This document shows, one piece after another, positions 1 to 8,506 of a stretch of DNA of 64,000 nucleotides (its first letter is position 1; every line of letters begins with the position of its first letter). The DNA is from Saccharicrinis sp963677655 (lineage in GTDB: Bacteria; Bacteroidota; Bacteroidia; Bacteroidales; Marinilabiliaceae). The notes beneath the pieces are model-generated. The model was not told the DNA's origin. It ran no database searches and worked only from the letters and a program-made list of their open reading frames with translations. A program made the position numbers and the translations under genes. The DNA lies in the NCBI GenBank assembly GCA_963677655.1, contig OY782088.1; one strand, 5' to 3'.

Positions 1-1
1 C

Positions 2-589
2 GACACAAAGGAAAAATTAAAGGCTTCGTTTGAATTAAAAGATATTATTACCAAACAAATGGTGGTCCAGGCATCATCTACCGATTTTTCCGGTGAGTTT
101 TTGATATGCTTGCCTGTAGGAAATTCGTATGCGTTAAATGTCTCAAAAAAAGGATATTTATTTTATTCTGATCATTTTGATATGGATAAAGAGAGTTCTT
201 CTGTAGATCCAAAAGTGTTGGATGTGTATCTGAAAAAGATAAAAGTGGGGCAACAAATTATCCTAAACAATATTTTTTACGAAACAGATTCGTATGTACT
301 TAAAAATGTATCAGAGGTTGAATTGGAGAAAATAGTAAACTTCTTAACTGTAAATCCTTCAGTAAAGGCAGAAATTATTGGTTATACAGATAATGTTGGA
401 GGAAAGGAATACAATATTAATTTGAGTAATAAAAGAGCAGAGCAGGTTTATAATTATTTAATATCGGCAGGTATTGATAAATCAAGATTGTCTCATGAAG
501 GAAAAGGAATGGCAGATCCTGTGGCTTCCAATGAAACAGAAGAGGGAAGAGCCAAAAACAGAAGAACAGAATTAAAAATAGTTGAGTGA
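2..589 (+). CDS. OmpA-family outer-membrane/peptidoglycan-binding protein, C-terminal part (5' end outside window)
   Basis: The reading frame is open to the left edge of the window, so this is the C-terminal 195 residues of a longer protein. The first part holds a carboxypeptidase-regulatory-like or PD40-associated segment (SGEFLICLPVGNSYALNVS, then KKGYLFYS), common in Bacteroidota OmpA proteins that carry TPR and WD40-like repeats upstream. The last ~110 residues are an OmpA-like peptidoglycan-binding domain: NNIFYETDSYVLK, then IIGYTDNVGGKEYN, LSNKRAEQVYNYL and the terminal GRAKNRRTE, which contains the conserved Asp and Arg that bind diaminopimelate. It would tether the outer membrane to the cell wall. 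The stop codon sits inside a hairpin shared with the convergent mazG gene. Domain assignment is firm. What lies upstream is unknown. Confidence 0.88.
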   Translation, partial: DTKEKLKASFELKDIITKQMVVQASSTDFSGEFLICLPVGNSYALNVSKKGYLFYSDHFDMDKESSSVDPKVLDVYLKKIKVGQQIILNNIFYETDSYVLKNVSEVELEKIVNFLTVNPSVKAEIIGYTDNVGGKEYNINLSNKRAEQVYNYLISAGIDKSRLSHEGKGMADPVASNETEEGRAKNRRTELKIVE

Positions 590-606
590 TCTAGTGTTCA
601 CTCAAC
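581..606. terminator. Bidirectional terminator hairpin between OmpA gene and mazG
   Basis: GTTGAGTGA pairs with TCACTCAAC (9 bp, 8-base loop). T-rich tracts lie on both sides: TTATCGTATTTTTTTG downstream on the plus strand, TATTTTTAAT on the minus strand. The stop codons of both convergent genes lie inside the hairpin. Confidence 0.6.
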
Positions 607-1379
607 TTATCGTATTTTTTTGCTTGTTCCCATATTACATCCATCTCAGCCAAAGACATATTTTTTAAGTCTATACCTTGTTTAATGGTTTTTTCTTCTA
701 AATAATTAAATCTATTGATAAACCTTCTGTTGGTTCTTTCAAGAGCGTTTTCTGGATTTACGCCATATAATCGGGCTGTATTTATAATTGAAAATAATAA
801 ATCTCCAAATTCAGCTTCCATTCTGTCCTGATCGCAATTCGCAATTTCTTCTTTTACTTCGTTAATTTCTTCCTGAACTTTTTCCCAGACTTGTTCTTTA
901 TTTTCCCAGTCGAATCCAACACCTCTGGCTTTTTCCTGAATTCTGTTTGCTTTAACTAATGCGGGAAGACTTTCTGGAACACCTGCCAAAACAGATTTAT
1001 TACCACCTTTTTCTTTTAGCTTCAATTTTTCCCAGTTTTCTTCTACATCCCGGGCATTTTGAACCTTAGTATCACTGAAAATATGAGGATGGCGATAAAT
1101 AAGTTTTTCGTTTAAAGAATCAATCACATCTTTTATATTGAACTGATTCTTTTCCTCTCCAATTTTTGCATAAAAAACAATATGAAGTAAAATGTCCCCC
1201 AATTCCTTTTTTAAAGCTGTTATATCATTTTTTATGATGGCATCAGCAAGTTCATATGTCTCCTCAATTGTTAAAGTTCGCAACGATTCATTGGTTTGTT
1301 CTTTATCCCAGGGACATTTAGCCCTAAGCTCGTCCATTATATGAAGTAGTTTTTCAAAAGAGCCTAATTTTTCTTGCAT
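591..1379 (-). CDS. mazG: Nucleoside triphosphate pyrophosphohydrolase MazG
   Basis: Hydrolyses (d)NTPs to (d)NMP and pyrophosphate, acting as housecleaning against aberrant nucleotides. Two MazG domains are visible. The N-terminal one has the diagnostic DELRAKCPWDKEQT followed by LTIEETYELADAI and KKELGDILLHIVFYAKI, the EExxE/ExxD metal-binding pattern. The second has KVQEEINEVKEEI followed by EAEFGDLLFSIINTARLYG. The length of 262 residues is normal for the two-domain family. The frame can be extended to a TTG at 1415, but I chose the ATG at 1379 because family members start just before the FEKLLHIMDELR stretch. Monocistronic and convergent with the OmpA gene. Confidence 0.95.
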   Translation of the reverse strand: MQEKLGSFEKLLHIMDELRAKCPWDKEQTNESLRTLTIEETYELADAIIKNDITALKKELGDILLHIVFYAKIGEEKNQFNIKDVIDSLNEKLIYRHPHIFSDTKVQNARDVEENWEKLKLKEKGGNKSVLAGVPESLPALVKANRIQEKARGVGFDWENKEQVWEKVQEEINEVKEEIANCDQDRMEAEFGDLLFSIINTARLYGVNPENALERTNRRFINRFNYLEEKTIKQGIDLKNMSLAEMDVIWEQAKKYDKLSEH

Positions 1380-1473
1380 AACAATATTATTTATTGTGAT
1401 TTTATTGGAAATCAAAAGTAAAAATAAAGAAGGAAACTCATAAGGAATAGATTAAATTTGTTTTATTTTGCAT

Positions 1474-1757
1474 CTCATCTGTTCTAAATGAAAAAAATAT
1501 AGAATTCAAGTCTATAGTAGGTTGTGAGTGGGCCTCAGTCAGTGATCCAAAAAACAAGGTTAGATTGACGGTTAAAAATCGTTTTTGTTTGAACGCAGTG
1601 AGTTTAAACGATTTCAGTCAAATAATCGTAGTTTTTTGAGTGAGATGAGTGCAGCCTTGACTTTTTTTGCTTCATTTTTTGTGTCAAGACAAAAAACGAA
1701 GTCGGGTTTGGGCGAAGCGCCAATTAAAAAATATTTTAGACAGCTATGATTTTGCAT
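1474..1757 (+). repeat. Dispersed intergenic repeat, copy 1
   Basis: This stretch fills the mazG-phoH gap and has no credible gene. It matches the reverse complement of 25626-25895 over most of its length, including GTTAAAAATCGTTTTTGTTT and CGTAGTTTTTTGA blocks, GCAGCCTTGA, and a shared 3' part running to CTATGATTTT. It contains a hairpin at 1670-1701 (CTTC-TTTTTTG with CAAAAAA-GAAG around TGTCAAGA). Both copies lie between genes, so this looks like a miniature or REP-type dispersed element. No terminal direct repeats were identified. Confidence 0.75.
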
Positions 1758-1778
1758 CACTGTTAGGTAAAAATATAT

Positions 1779-2732
1779 ATGATAGAAAAATTAATTTATC
1801 TTGAATCGGTAGATTTAATTGAGTTTTTAGGAGTTAAAAACGTAAAACTCGAAATTTTAAGAAATAAGTTTCCAAAATTACGAATTGTAGCAAGGGGAGA
1901 TTGGCTTAAAGCGATGGGTGAAGCCGAAGAAGTTGCAGCTTTTGAAGAAAAGGTACACTTATTAATTGATCACTACAATGAGTATAATGTACTAAGTGAA
2001 CATTCTATTGAAGAAATTATAGAGAGTGGTGTTGCAGGTAAGAAAAAAGAAGTAGATGATGTAATTCTTTATGGAGTAAATGGTAAGCCAATCAGAGGTA
2101 GAACTCCTAATCAGCAATTGTTTGTAAAAGAATACGATAAAAATGACTTAATACTTGCTATAGGACCTGCCGGTTCAGGAAAAACTTATACGGCTATTGC
2201 TTTAGCTGTAAGAGCCCTGAAAAGGAGAGAAGTAAGAAGAATAATATTGAGTAGGCCAGCAGTCGAAGCCGGAGAAAAATTAGGTTTTTTACCTGGAGAT
2301 ATGAAGGAAAAGATTGATCCTTATCTTCAACCTTTATATGATGCCCTTCAGGATATGATTCCCTCGGCAAAGCTTAAAGATTATATGGAAAATGGTACCA
2401 TTCAAATTGCTCCTTTGGCTTATATGCGCGGTCGTACTTTGAATGAGGCATTTGTAATTTTAGATGAAGCTCAAAATACAACAACAAATCAAATAAAGAT
2501 GTTTTTAACCCGTATGGGGCAGAGTACAAAGTATGTGGTTACGGGAGATATTACTCAAATTGACTTGCCAAAAACATCTATGTCAGGCCTGGTTCAGGCT
2601 ATGAGAATTTTGAAAAATGTAAAAGGTATTAAAACTATTCAGTTTACAGTTAAAGATATTGTTCGACATCCTTTGGTTCAGCGAATTGTTGAGGCTTATG
2701 ACAGGCATGGTGCTAAGAAGAAAGAAGAATAG
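1779..2732 (+). CDS. phoH: PhoH family protein (putative ATPase)
   Basis: A 317-residue PhoH/PhoL-type P-loop ATPase, the ring-associated family linked to phosphate starvation and RNA metabolism. Its substrate in the cell is not settled. The N-terminal ~100 residues form the KH-like/NYN-adjacent region found in PhoH-L proteins. The ATPase core has Walker A GPAGSGKT (residues 129-136) and Walker B VILDEAQNTT, followed by the VVTGDITQIDLP sensor region. Length and motif spacing are standard. It sits alone after the dispersed repeat, 75 bp ahead of the double-cubane operon. No clear promoter was identified. Confidence 0.93.
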   Translation: MIEKLIYLESVDLIEFLGVKNVKLEILRNKFPKLRIVARGDWLKAMGEAEEVAAFEEKVHLLIDHYNEYNVLSEHSIEEIIESGVAGKKKEVDDVILYGVNGKPIRGRTPNQQLFVKEYDKNDLILAIGPAGSGKTYTAIALAVRALKRREVRRIILSRPAVEAGEKLGFLPGDMKEKIDPYLQPLYDALQDMIPSAKLKDYMENGTIQIAPLAYMRGRTLNEAFVILDEAQNTTTNQIKMFLTRMGQSTKYVVTGDITQIDLPKTSMSGLVQAMRILKNVKGIKTIQFTVKDIVRHPLVQRIVEAYDRHGAKKKEE

Positions 2733-2807
2733 TAAATAGCGTAAAATAGTAGTTTCTAAATTATTCGTACCTGATTAAATAAATAATCTAATCTTAAATA
2801 AATCATA

Positions 2808-4082
2808 ATGTCTGACTATACAAAAATGTGGACCGACTTAGGTCTTGATCATGATAATCATAATGCTTTGTTGGAAGCTTTAGGTGGTGCTTATCAATCC
2901 ATTTATATGTCGCAAGAAAAGCGAGCAAAAGGAATGGAGTACTTTGATTTTGTAATGAGTGAAGCTCACGGTTTAAGAATTAAAGAATTATGTGAAGAAA
3001 AAGAGGCAGGAAGAAAGATAATAGGTTCCTTCTGTGTATTTGTTCCGGAAGAAATAGTTCTTGCTGCAGGATGTACTGCTGTAGGATTGTGTTCCGGAGC
3101 TGATTTTGCTCAGGAAGAAGTTGAAAAAGTAATACCTCGTAACACTTGTTCTTTAATTAAATCGTTTTTTGGATTTAAATTGGGTAAAGTATGTCCATAC
3201 ATGGAAGTTGCTGATGTGATTGTAGGCGAAAATACATGTGATGGTAAGAAGAAATCTTTCGAAACATTTAAAGAGTTAGTTCCCAATTTTTACCAGATGG
3301 ATCTACCTCAAACAAAAACTCCTGAGGCAAAACAAATCCTAAAAAAGGAATTTGTTAAATTTCTAAATCAGCTTGAGGAAATGACTGGTAATAAAGTGAC
3401 TTATGAATCACTGAAACAGGGTATTGCGTCTGTAAATGCAAAGCGTAAAGCTCTTCATCGTTTGAGTGATCTTCGTGCAGCAAATCCATCACCTGTATCG
3501 GGTTTGGATGCGTTATTGATTAATCAGGTTTCGTTTTTAGATAATATTGATCGATTTACAGAGAATGTAAATACGATATGTGATAATATTGAGCAGGATA
3601 TAAAAGATAATAAGGGTGTAAAAAATGCGGATTTACCACGAATTGTGATTTCAGGTTGTCCAATGGCTGTTCCTAACTGGAAATTACCTTCTGTAATTGA
3701 AAATTCGGGAGCTGTAATTGTAGGTGAAGAATCGTGTATTGGCGAAAGAGGACAACGTAATTTAACTGATGATTCAGCAAACTCATTAGAAGGTTTGATT
3801 GATGCTATTGTTGAACGCTATTTTAAAATTGATTGTGCAATTTTTACACCGAATTCTGATCGTGTTGAACATATTGAGGAAATGGTGAAAAAATATAATG
3901 CTGATGGAGTTATTCACTACGGACTACAGTTTTGCCAGCCATATATCATGGAGTCTTATCCTGTAGAAAAAGAACTGGAAAAGAAAGGAATTTCTGTATT
4001 ACGATTGGAAACGGATTATAGCCAGGAGGATTTAGGTCAGTTGTCGACACGAGTAGAGGCTTTTGTTGAGATGATTAAGTAG
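2808..4082 (+). CDS. Double-cubane-cluster-containing anaerobic reductase (2-hydroxyacyl-CoA dehydratase family)
   Basis: A 424-residue member of the HgdB/FldB-like 2-hydroxyacyl-CoA dehydratase superfamily (COG1775). It is a single polypeptide rather than the two-subunit dehydratase. Cysteines stand at residues 62, 76, 89, 95, 114, 129 and 144 in the N-terminal half (SFCVFVPEEIVLAAGC, NTCSLIKS, KVCPYMEVAD, ENTCDGKKK) and at 284, 310, 343 and 376 in the C-terminal half (ISGCPMAVPNW, GEESCIGERGQRN, FCQPYIMES). This layout fits the double-cubane [8Fe-9S] proteins, which are reduced by an ATP-driven activase and carry out low-potential reductions; their physiological substrates are mostly unknown. 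The activase gene follows after 28 bp, making a two-gene operon. No CoA-transferase or acyl-CoA gene lies beside it, so amino-acid fermentation is not supported locally. Family certain, subtype likely, substrate unknown. Confidence 0.88.
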   Translation: MSDYTKMWTDLGLDHDNHNALLEALGGAYQSIYMSQEKRAKGMEYFDFVMSEAHGLRIKELCEEKEAGRKIIGSFCVFVPEEIVLAAGCTAVGLCSGADFAQEEVEKVIPRNTCSLIKSFFGFKLGKVCPYMEVADVIVGENTCDGKKKSFETFKELVPNFYQMDLPQTKTPEAKQILKKEFVKFLNQLEEMTGNKVTYESLKQGIASVNAKRKALHRLSDLRAANPSPVSGLDALLINQVSFLDNIDRFTENVNTICDNIEQDIKDNKGVKNADLPRIVISGCPMAVPNWKLPSVIENSGAVIVGEESCIGERGQRNLTDDSANSLEGLIDAIVERYFKIDCAIFTPNSDRVEHIEEMVKKYNADGVIHYGLQFCQPYIMESYPVEKELEKKGISVLRLETDYSQEDLGQLSTRVEAFVEMIK

Positions 4083-4110
4083 TTTTGCATAAAAGATAAA
4101 CTAATATTTT

Positions 4111-4857
4111 ATGAGGCATGCAGGGATAGATATAGGTTCACGAAGTATTGAATTGGTGGTATTAGAGGATGGACGTCAGGTTGTAGCACGTCAGACTGAT
4201 TCAGGTCATGATCCTATTGAACGCATAAAAGAGTTAATCTCCGATGTTTCATTTGACAAAATAATGGCAACTGGGTATGGACGATCTATTGCAGAAGTGA
4301 CCTTTGATTTTCCCACTGTTACAGAAATTAAAGCTTATGGTGTGGGAGCTGCTTCTTTATATCCTGAGGTAAGAGGAGTACTTGATATTGGAGGGCAGGA
4401 TACAAAAGTGATTGCACTCAATGAAAATGGAAAGGTGCTGAAATTTGAAATGAATGATAAGTGTGCCGCAGGAACTGGTAAGTTTTTAGAGATGATGGCC
4501 AGGTCATTAGGTTATTCTTCTGAAGGTATGGGATTATCGGCTTTGTACGGCCAAAAAGGTATTGAAATAAATAGTATGTGTGCTGTTTTTGCTGAGTCAG
4601 AAGTTACTTCTTTAATGGCTAAAGGATGCCATAGGGATGATATTGCACTTGCTATTCATCAGTCTGTATGTAAAAGGGCAATTACTATGATTCGTAGACA
4701 AAATATGATTTTCCCTTTAATGTTTGCAGGAGGTGTAGCAAATAATAAGTGTATGGTTCATCTGTTAAAAGAGTCTTTAGGTCAGGATGTTATTGTGCCA
4801 GAATCGCCACAGTTTGTTGGTGCCCATGGAGCAGCAATTCTTGCTGCAGGAAATTAA
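4111..4857 (+). CDS. Acyl-CoA dehydratase activase-type ATPase, reductase partner of the double-cubane protein
   Basis: A 248-residue ASKHA-fold ATPase of the HgdC/FldI/BadF activator family. It holds a [4Fe-4S] cluster at a homodimer interface and uses ATP to push electrons at very low potential to its partner. Seen here are the phosphate-1 motif GIDIGSRSIELV, the phosphate-2 motif LDIGGQDTKV, and the cluster region NDKCAAGTGKFLEMMARSLG, with the cluster cysteines predicted at 118 and 157 (MCAVFAESEV). FAGGVANNKC is the adenosine motif. The length matches the stand-alone activators. It follows the reductase gene directly and ends before a strong terminator, so the two form a unit. Oxygen sensitivity is expected from the family. 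Confidence 0.92.
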   Translation: MRHAGIDIGSRSIELVVLEDGRQVVARQTDSGHDPIERIKELISDVSFDKIMATGYGRSIAEVTFDFPTVTEIKAYGVGAASLYPEVRGVLDIGGQDTKVIALNENGKVLKFEMNDKCAAGTGKFLEMMARSLGYSSEGMGLSALYGQKGIEINSMCAVFAESEVTSLMAKGCHRDDIALAIHQSVCKRAITMIRRQNMIFPLMFAGGVANNKCMVHLLKESLGQDVIVPESPQFVGAHGAAILAAGN

Positions 4858-4911
4858 ATGCACTTTGGAAAAGAAAATAATCTCCCATTTACTGGGTAGT
4901 TTATGATACTT

Positions 4912-4958
4912 AAAAGCCTTGTTACTAATAGTTGCTATTAATAACAAGGCTTTTATTT
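4912..4958 (+). terminator. Terminator of the double-cubane operon
   Basis: AAAAGCCTTGTTA pairs with TAACAAGGCTTTT around a 21-base loop. The TTTT at the end of the stem is followed by ATTT. It could also serve the convergent lipoprotein gene in the other direction. Confidence 0.75.
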
Positions 4959-5003
4959 GTAATTGGAGTTTGAATCTTATACTACAAAATCTCTTGAGTC
5001 TCT

Positions 5004-5723
5004 TTAATAATGACCCAACTCTTTAGCTATTTTATCAATGTTTTTATTCTTGTTAGGGTCAATTGATTTATTACTTGAATTTGCGCTCAGCATTTCTTTT
5101 CTCAACTCAATAAAGGCATCTGAAATCGCTTCAAGCTTATCTTTGTTGCCAATAAGTTGTTGTTCAAAAGAGTTTAGTTTTTGTTTGTTCAATGAAAGCT
5201 CTTTATTAATCGTTTGATTGGATATACTTAACTTAGTGTATTTTTCTTTTTGTACACTCATTTCTTTTTCAAGTTGAGTAAATCTTTCTTTCGAAAGTTT
5301 AAGGGCATACTTTATGCTGGCTGTATCTCTTATTAATTTCTGATTATCTTTTTTTAATTGATCTAATTCATTTGAAACAGAAATAGAAGTCTGTTTTTGA
5401 GACTTATATTTATTTAATGTTTCCTCAAGTTCATTTTTAAGTTTATCATTTAAATCACTAAGTTGAGTAACTTTTACAAGTAAATCACTCATTTCGTCAG
5501 ATTTAACGGCATTGCTTAAATGAAGCTCATTTTTCATTGCTTCAAATTCTTTAACCATAAGATTAACCTTGGAGTTTAATCCATCATTATCTTCTTTAAC
5601 AGCATTAAGTTCTTTCGTAAGGTTTGAGTTTTTTAGTAAAGCCGCATCATATTTCTTTTTTGAAACAATACAGCTATTAAATGAAAGAGAAATTACTATC
5701 CCTAATATGACTTGTTTATACAT
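5004..5723 (-). CDS. Coiled-coil lipoprotein of unknown function
   Basis: A 239-residue protein with a lipoprotein signal: short basic start, hydrophobic stretch, and a lipobox-like SFNSC with the lipidated Cys at 18. The motif VSKKKYDAALLKN follows, which commonly begins the N-terminal part of Bacteroidota OmpA-type lipoproteins. Nearly all of the rest (about residues 25-215) is low-complexity Lys/Glu/Leu/Asn heptad sequence predicted to be a long coiled coil. No OmpA domain follows. The protein ends in an Asn/Lys-rich tail, so it may be a truncated relative or a distinct periplasmic rod. Monocistronic, on the strand opposite to both neighbours. I do not recognise a function. Confidence 0.75.
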   Translation of the reverse strand: MYKQVILGIVISLSFNSCIVSKKKYDAALLKNSNLTKELNAVKEDNDGLNSKVNLMVKEFEAMKNELHLSNAVKSDEMSDLLVKVTQLSDLNDKLKNELEETLNKYKSQKQTSISVSNELDQLKKDNQKLIRDTASIKYALKLSKERFTQLEKEMSVQKEKYTKLSISNQTINKELSLNKQKLNSFEQQLIGNKDKLEAISDAFIELRKEMLSANSSNKSIDPNKNKNIDKIAKELGHY

Positions 5724-5755
5724 ATAATCTTGTTTGATTTTAATTTTAATGTAAC

Positions 5756-5763
5756 CAAAAATA
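5756..5763 (-). promoter_or_regulatory. Possible -7 element for the lipoprotein gene
   Basis: On the minus strand this reads TATTTTTG, fitting the Bacteroidota TAnnTTTG consensus. A TTTG lies 24 bases upstream (5788-5791), slightly longer than the usual spacing. The start codon is 33 bases downstream. Confidence 0.35.
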
Positions 5764-6025
5764 ATAAAGTTTTTTTGAATTGGTGGTCAAATAAAGAATA
5801 TGATTATTTGAATTAAGATATTGTATTAGTTTAGGTTTTATTTATAAATTAGCCAGTCAGAATTATTTATTATACAAACTAGTTTTATGCAGACTAGTTT
5901 TGGTTATAAATAATATAAGATGATTAATATCTTGGTAAAATATAATAACCTGAGTTCAATGTGAATTTTTAATCGAATACAGGTAATTATCAAGATAAGT
6001 TTTAAACCGATATATTAAACAGATT
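5764..6025. other. Divergent intergenic region with two CTAGTTT palindromes
   Basis: AT-rich gap between divergent genes. It contains AAACTAGTTT (5877-5886), which is self-complementary, and a near copy AGACTAGTTT (5891-5900), 14 bases apart. These could be an operator pair. No gene or convincing plus-strand promoter was seen. Confidence 0.3.
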
Positions 6026-7177
6026 ATGAATCAGAATATACGTTACATTATATCTTTAGTTTTTATTTTAATAAGTGTATTTATTACTAATGTGGGAGCT
6101 CAGAATTTTACTGTTATAGGTAAAATTGTTAATGCAGAGACAAATACTCCTGTTGAGTTTGCAAATATTGGTGTTGAAGATACCTATGTAGGAGCAGCTT
6201 CAGATTTAGATGGTAATTTTGTGTTGAACCTAACTAATGCACTAATTGATAAAATAATTAGAATTTCTGCAGTAGGTTTTAAAACCAAATCATTTGCTGT
6301 TAAAGATTGGATTGATGTTGATACTATAAAGGTTCAGTTAATTCCAACAAATTATGGTTTATCAGAAGTTGATGTAACGGCTAAGTCAAAGATTGGTTAT
6401 GGTATTGTTAAAACAGCTTCTAATTTAATTACAGATAATTATATAACTAAACCATATTCTTATAAATGTTTTCTAAATACGATTGATGAAAAAGGAAAAT
6501 CAACTTCTGAAATATTTTTAATGACAGACAAAACTGCATATAAAACAAGATCGTTTACAGATGCATTTGAAAATAGAAATTATAAAATTGTAGAGAATTC
6601 AGTAAAAACCGAACCAAAGAGTTTTTCGGAAGGATTGACATTCATTGATCAGGTTATAAATAATGATATAGTACGTTGTCCGGGAAATATTTTATCAACA
6701 GAGAGTGTAAATGAGTTCGATATTGAAATTTTAGGAAAGGAAATATTTGAAGGAGATTCTGTTTGGATTTTATCATATTCATGTAATCATCCGACAATAC
6801 AAAATTGTGGTGATCCAAATGCAATTGAATATTCAGGGAAGTTATGGGTATCTTTAAAAAATAATACAGTATTAAAGAATTTGAGTGTCATTAAAAGAAA
6901 ATACCCTTTTATTCATGGAAATGATTTTAATGTTCCTAAAAACGCTAAGCAAACTGATGTTAGTTACGAGGTTGAAACAACATACAGACAAGAAGAAGAT
7001 CAATATGTATTAAATACGATTGATTATAAATACTCGCTAAATACCAGTGTGACTAAAATACATTTAAAAGTAGTAGATGTAATTCCGTATGATGGTTCAG
7101 TTAAAGGTCGTCAGTATTTTAATAATGTTAAATTCAATGAGCATTTTTGGAGTTCTTACGATAAATCATCGAAGTAA
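6026..7177 (+). CDS. Secreted carboxypeptidase-regulatory-like domain protein
   Basis: A 383-residue exported protein. Residues 1-25 form a signal peptide with likely cleavage after NVGA. A CarboxypepD_reg-like beta-sandwich follows at about residues 30-115 (VIGKIVNAETNTPVEFANIG, GAASDLDGNFVL, ISAVGFKTKSF), the same domain that opens many SusC/TonB receptors. No plug or barrel follows. The C-terminal ~250 residues are the beta-rich region of unknown function that accompanies this domain in many Bacteroidota envelope proteins (YSYKCFLNTIDEKGK, LWVSLKNNTVLKNLSVI). Location is probably periplasm or outer membrane. Its partners are not evident; the neighbouring genes are separately spaced. Confidence 0.75.
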   Translation: MNQNIRYIISLVFILISVFITNVGAQNFTVIGKIVNAETNTPVEFANIGVEDTYVGAASDLDGNFVLNLTNALIDKIIRISAVGFKTKSFAVKDWIDVDTIKVQLIPTNYGLSEVDVTAKSKIGYGIVKTASNLITDNYITKPYSYKCFLNTIDEKGKSTSEIFLMTDKTAYKTRSFTDAFENRNYKIVENSVKTEPKSFSEGLTFIDQVINNDIVRCPGNILSTESVNEFDIEILGKEIFEGDSVWILSYSCNHPTIQNCGDPNAIEYSGKLWVSLKNNTVLKNLSVIKRKYPFIHGNDFNVPKNAKQTDVSYEVETTYRQEEDQYVLNTIDYKYSLNTSVTKIHLKVVDVIPYDGSVKGRQYFNNVKFNEHFWSSYDKSSK

Positions 7178-7345
7178 TTATAATTAGGTACTTTATAGGA
7201 AGGTGAAACGATCAATATATTCTTGCTGTAATTGTTTGATTTGTAAATAAGTCTAATGTCTATATTCTAAAATCTAACGATCAGATTTAATATTGAATTT
7301 GTATAATTATTTTATTAAATTATAGTCAGGAAACATTTAAATTCT

Positions 7346-8467
7346 ATGGCTATGGATGATAAGATTATTACACTAGCAACACTTACCTACGAAAAATCTC
7401 AATTGGTAAAAACTTTACTTGAAAATGAGGGGATAGATTGTTTTCTTGACCATATTAATCTGATTCAGGGTGCTGTATCATCTGGTGTTCAAATAAAAAT
7501 TAAAGAGGTTGATTTTGAACAAGCCATGATGGTTTTTGATGAAATAAGAGAGGTTGATTTTGAAAATAAGGACAAAGATGTAAATCTGGATAGAGATATT
7601 AAAATTCTTTGTCCTATAGATTTTTCTGAATATTCAAAAAAAGCAGTTGATTTAGCTTATGATTGGGTCTGCCGGTTAAAAGGAGAGATTACTTTGTTTA
7701 ATTCTTATTTTTCTCCTGTAAATTCTGGTTTGCCATTCAGTGATTCATATGTTTATGATGTAAATCTGGAAGATTTAAGCTCGGATTTAAGAGAGAATAG
7801 TGAAACGAATATTAAGGAGCTTGAGGATGAATTGAATAAAAGAATAGAAGATTCCGATATAAAAGGTGTAAAAGTTCAGTCTGTAGTAAAAAGGGGAGTT
7901 GCTGAGGATGAAATATTAGGTTATAGTCATTTTTATGAGCCATCAGTAATTGTAATGGGTACAAGAGGTGCTGATAGAAAGAAATTGGATTTAATAGGTA
8001 GTGTAACAGCCGAAATTTTTGAAATGGCAAAAAGGCCAGTCTTAGCTATTCCTGAGAGTTTTGATTATAAGGGGATTGACTCTATAAGAAAAGTTGGGTA
8101 TTTGTCAACATTCAGCGAAACTGATTTTATTGCATTAGAAAAATTATCACAGATAGTTAATCCATTAGACGTTAAAATAGTATGTGCTCATGTTACAAGT
8201 GAAGAAAACTATGACAAGAATAGAGTTAAAATGGATGGTTTAATTGATCATTTTCGAAAAAGGAATCTTGGAGATAAATTAGAGTTTGAATTAATTACAA
8301 ATGAAGATTTTTTAGTAGGAGTAGAAAGTCTTGTACAATCTCAAAATATAGATATCTTATCATTTACTGCATATAAACGAAGCCTTATTGCAAGATTATT
8401 AAACGCTTCAGTTGCTAAAAAGATGTTGTTTCATTCAACCACTCCAATATTGGTTTTTCATGCATAA
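7346..8467 (+). CDS. DUF2007 domain fused to tandem universal stress protein domains
   Basis: A 373-residue cytoplasmic protein. Residues 1-~72 form a DUF2007-like signal-transducing domain (TYEKSQLVKTLLENEGIDCFL, IKIKEVDFEQAMMVFDEI). The first Usp domain starts at DRDIKILCPIDFSEYSKKAV and carries the ATP-binding signature GTRGADRKKLDLIGSVTAE, matching the GxxG-x9-G[ST] pattern. A second Usp-like half (about residues 245-373) has lost that signature and reads SFTAYKRSLIARLLNASVAKK. A nucleotide-bound stress sensor is the family expectation. A second ATG two codons in is an equally possible start. Stands alone. Confidence 0.82.
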   Translation: MAMDDKIITLATLTYEKSQLVKTLLENEGIDCFLDHINLIQGAVSSGVQIKIKEVDFEQAMMVFDEIREVDFENKDKDVNLDRDIKILCPIDFSEYSKKAVDLAYDWVCRLKGEITLFNSYFSPVNSGLPFSDSYVYDVNLEDLSSDLRENSETNIKELEDELNKRIEDSDIKGVKVQSVVKRGVAEDEILGYSHFYEPSVIVMGTRGADRKKLDLIGSVTAEIFEMAKRPVLAIPESFDYKGIDSIRKVGYLSTFSETDFIALEKLSQIVNPLDVKIVCAHVTSEENYDKNRVKMDGLIDHFRKRNLGDKLEFELITNEDFLVGVESLVQSQNIDILSFTAYKRSLIARLLNASVAKKMLFHSTTPILVFHA

Positions 8468-8506
8468 TTTTATATTTTTAGCTCTGAATTATAATGAATT
8501 ACCTTA

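Noticed and set aside
1380..1415. Longer TTG-started MazG
   Set aside because: The added residues have no family similarity, while ATG 1379 gives the usual N-terminus.
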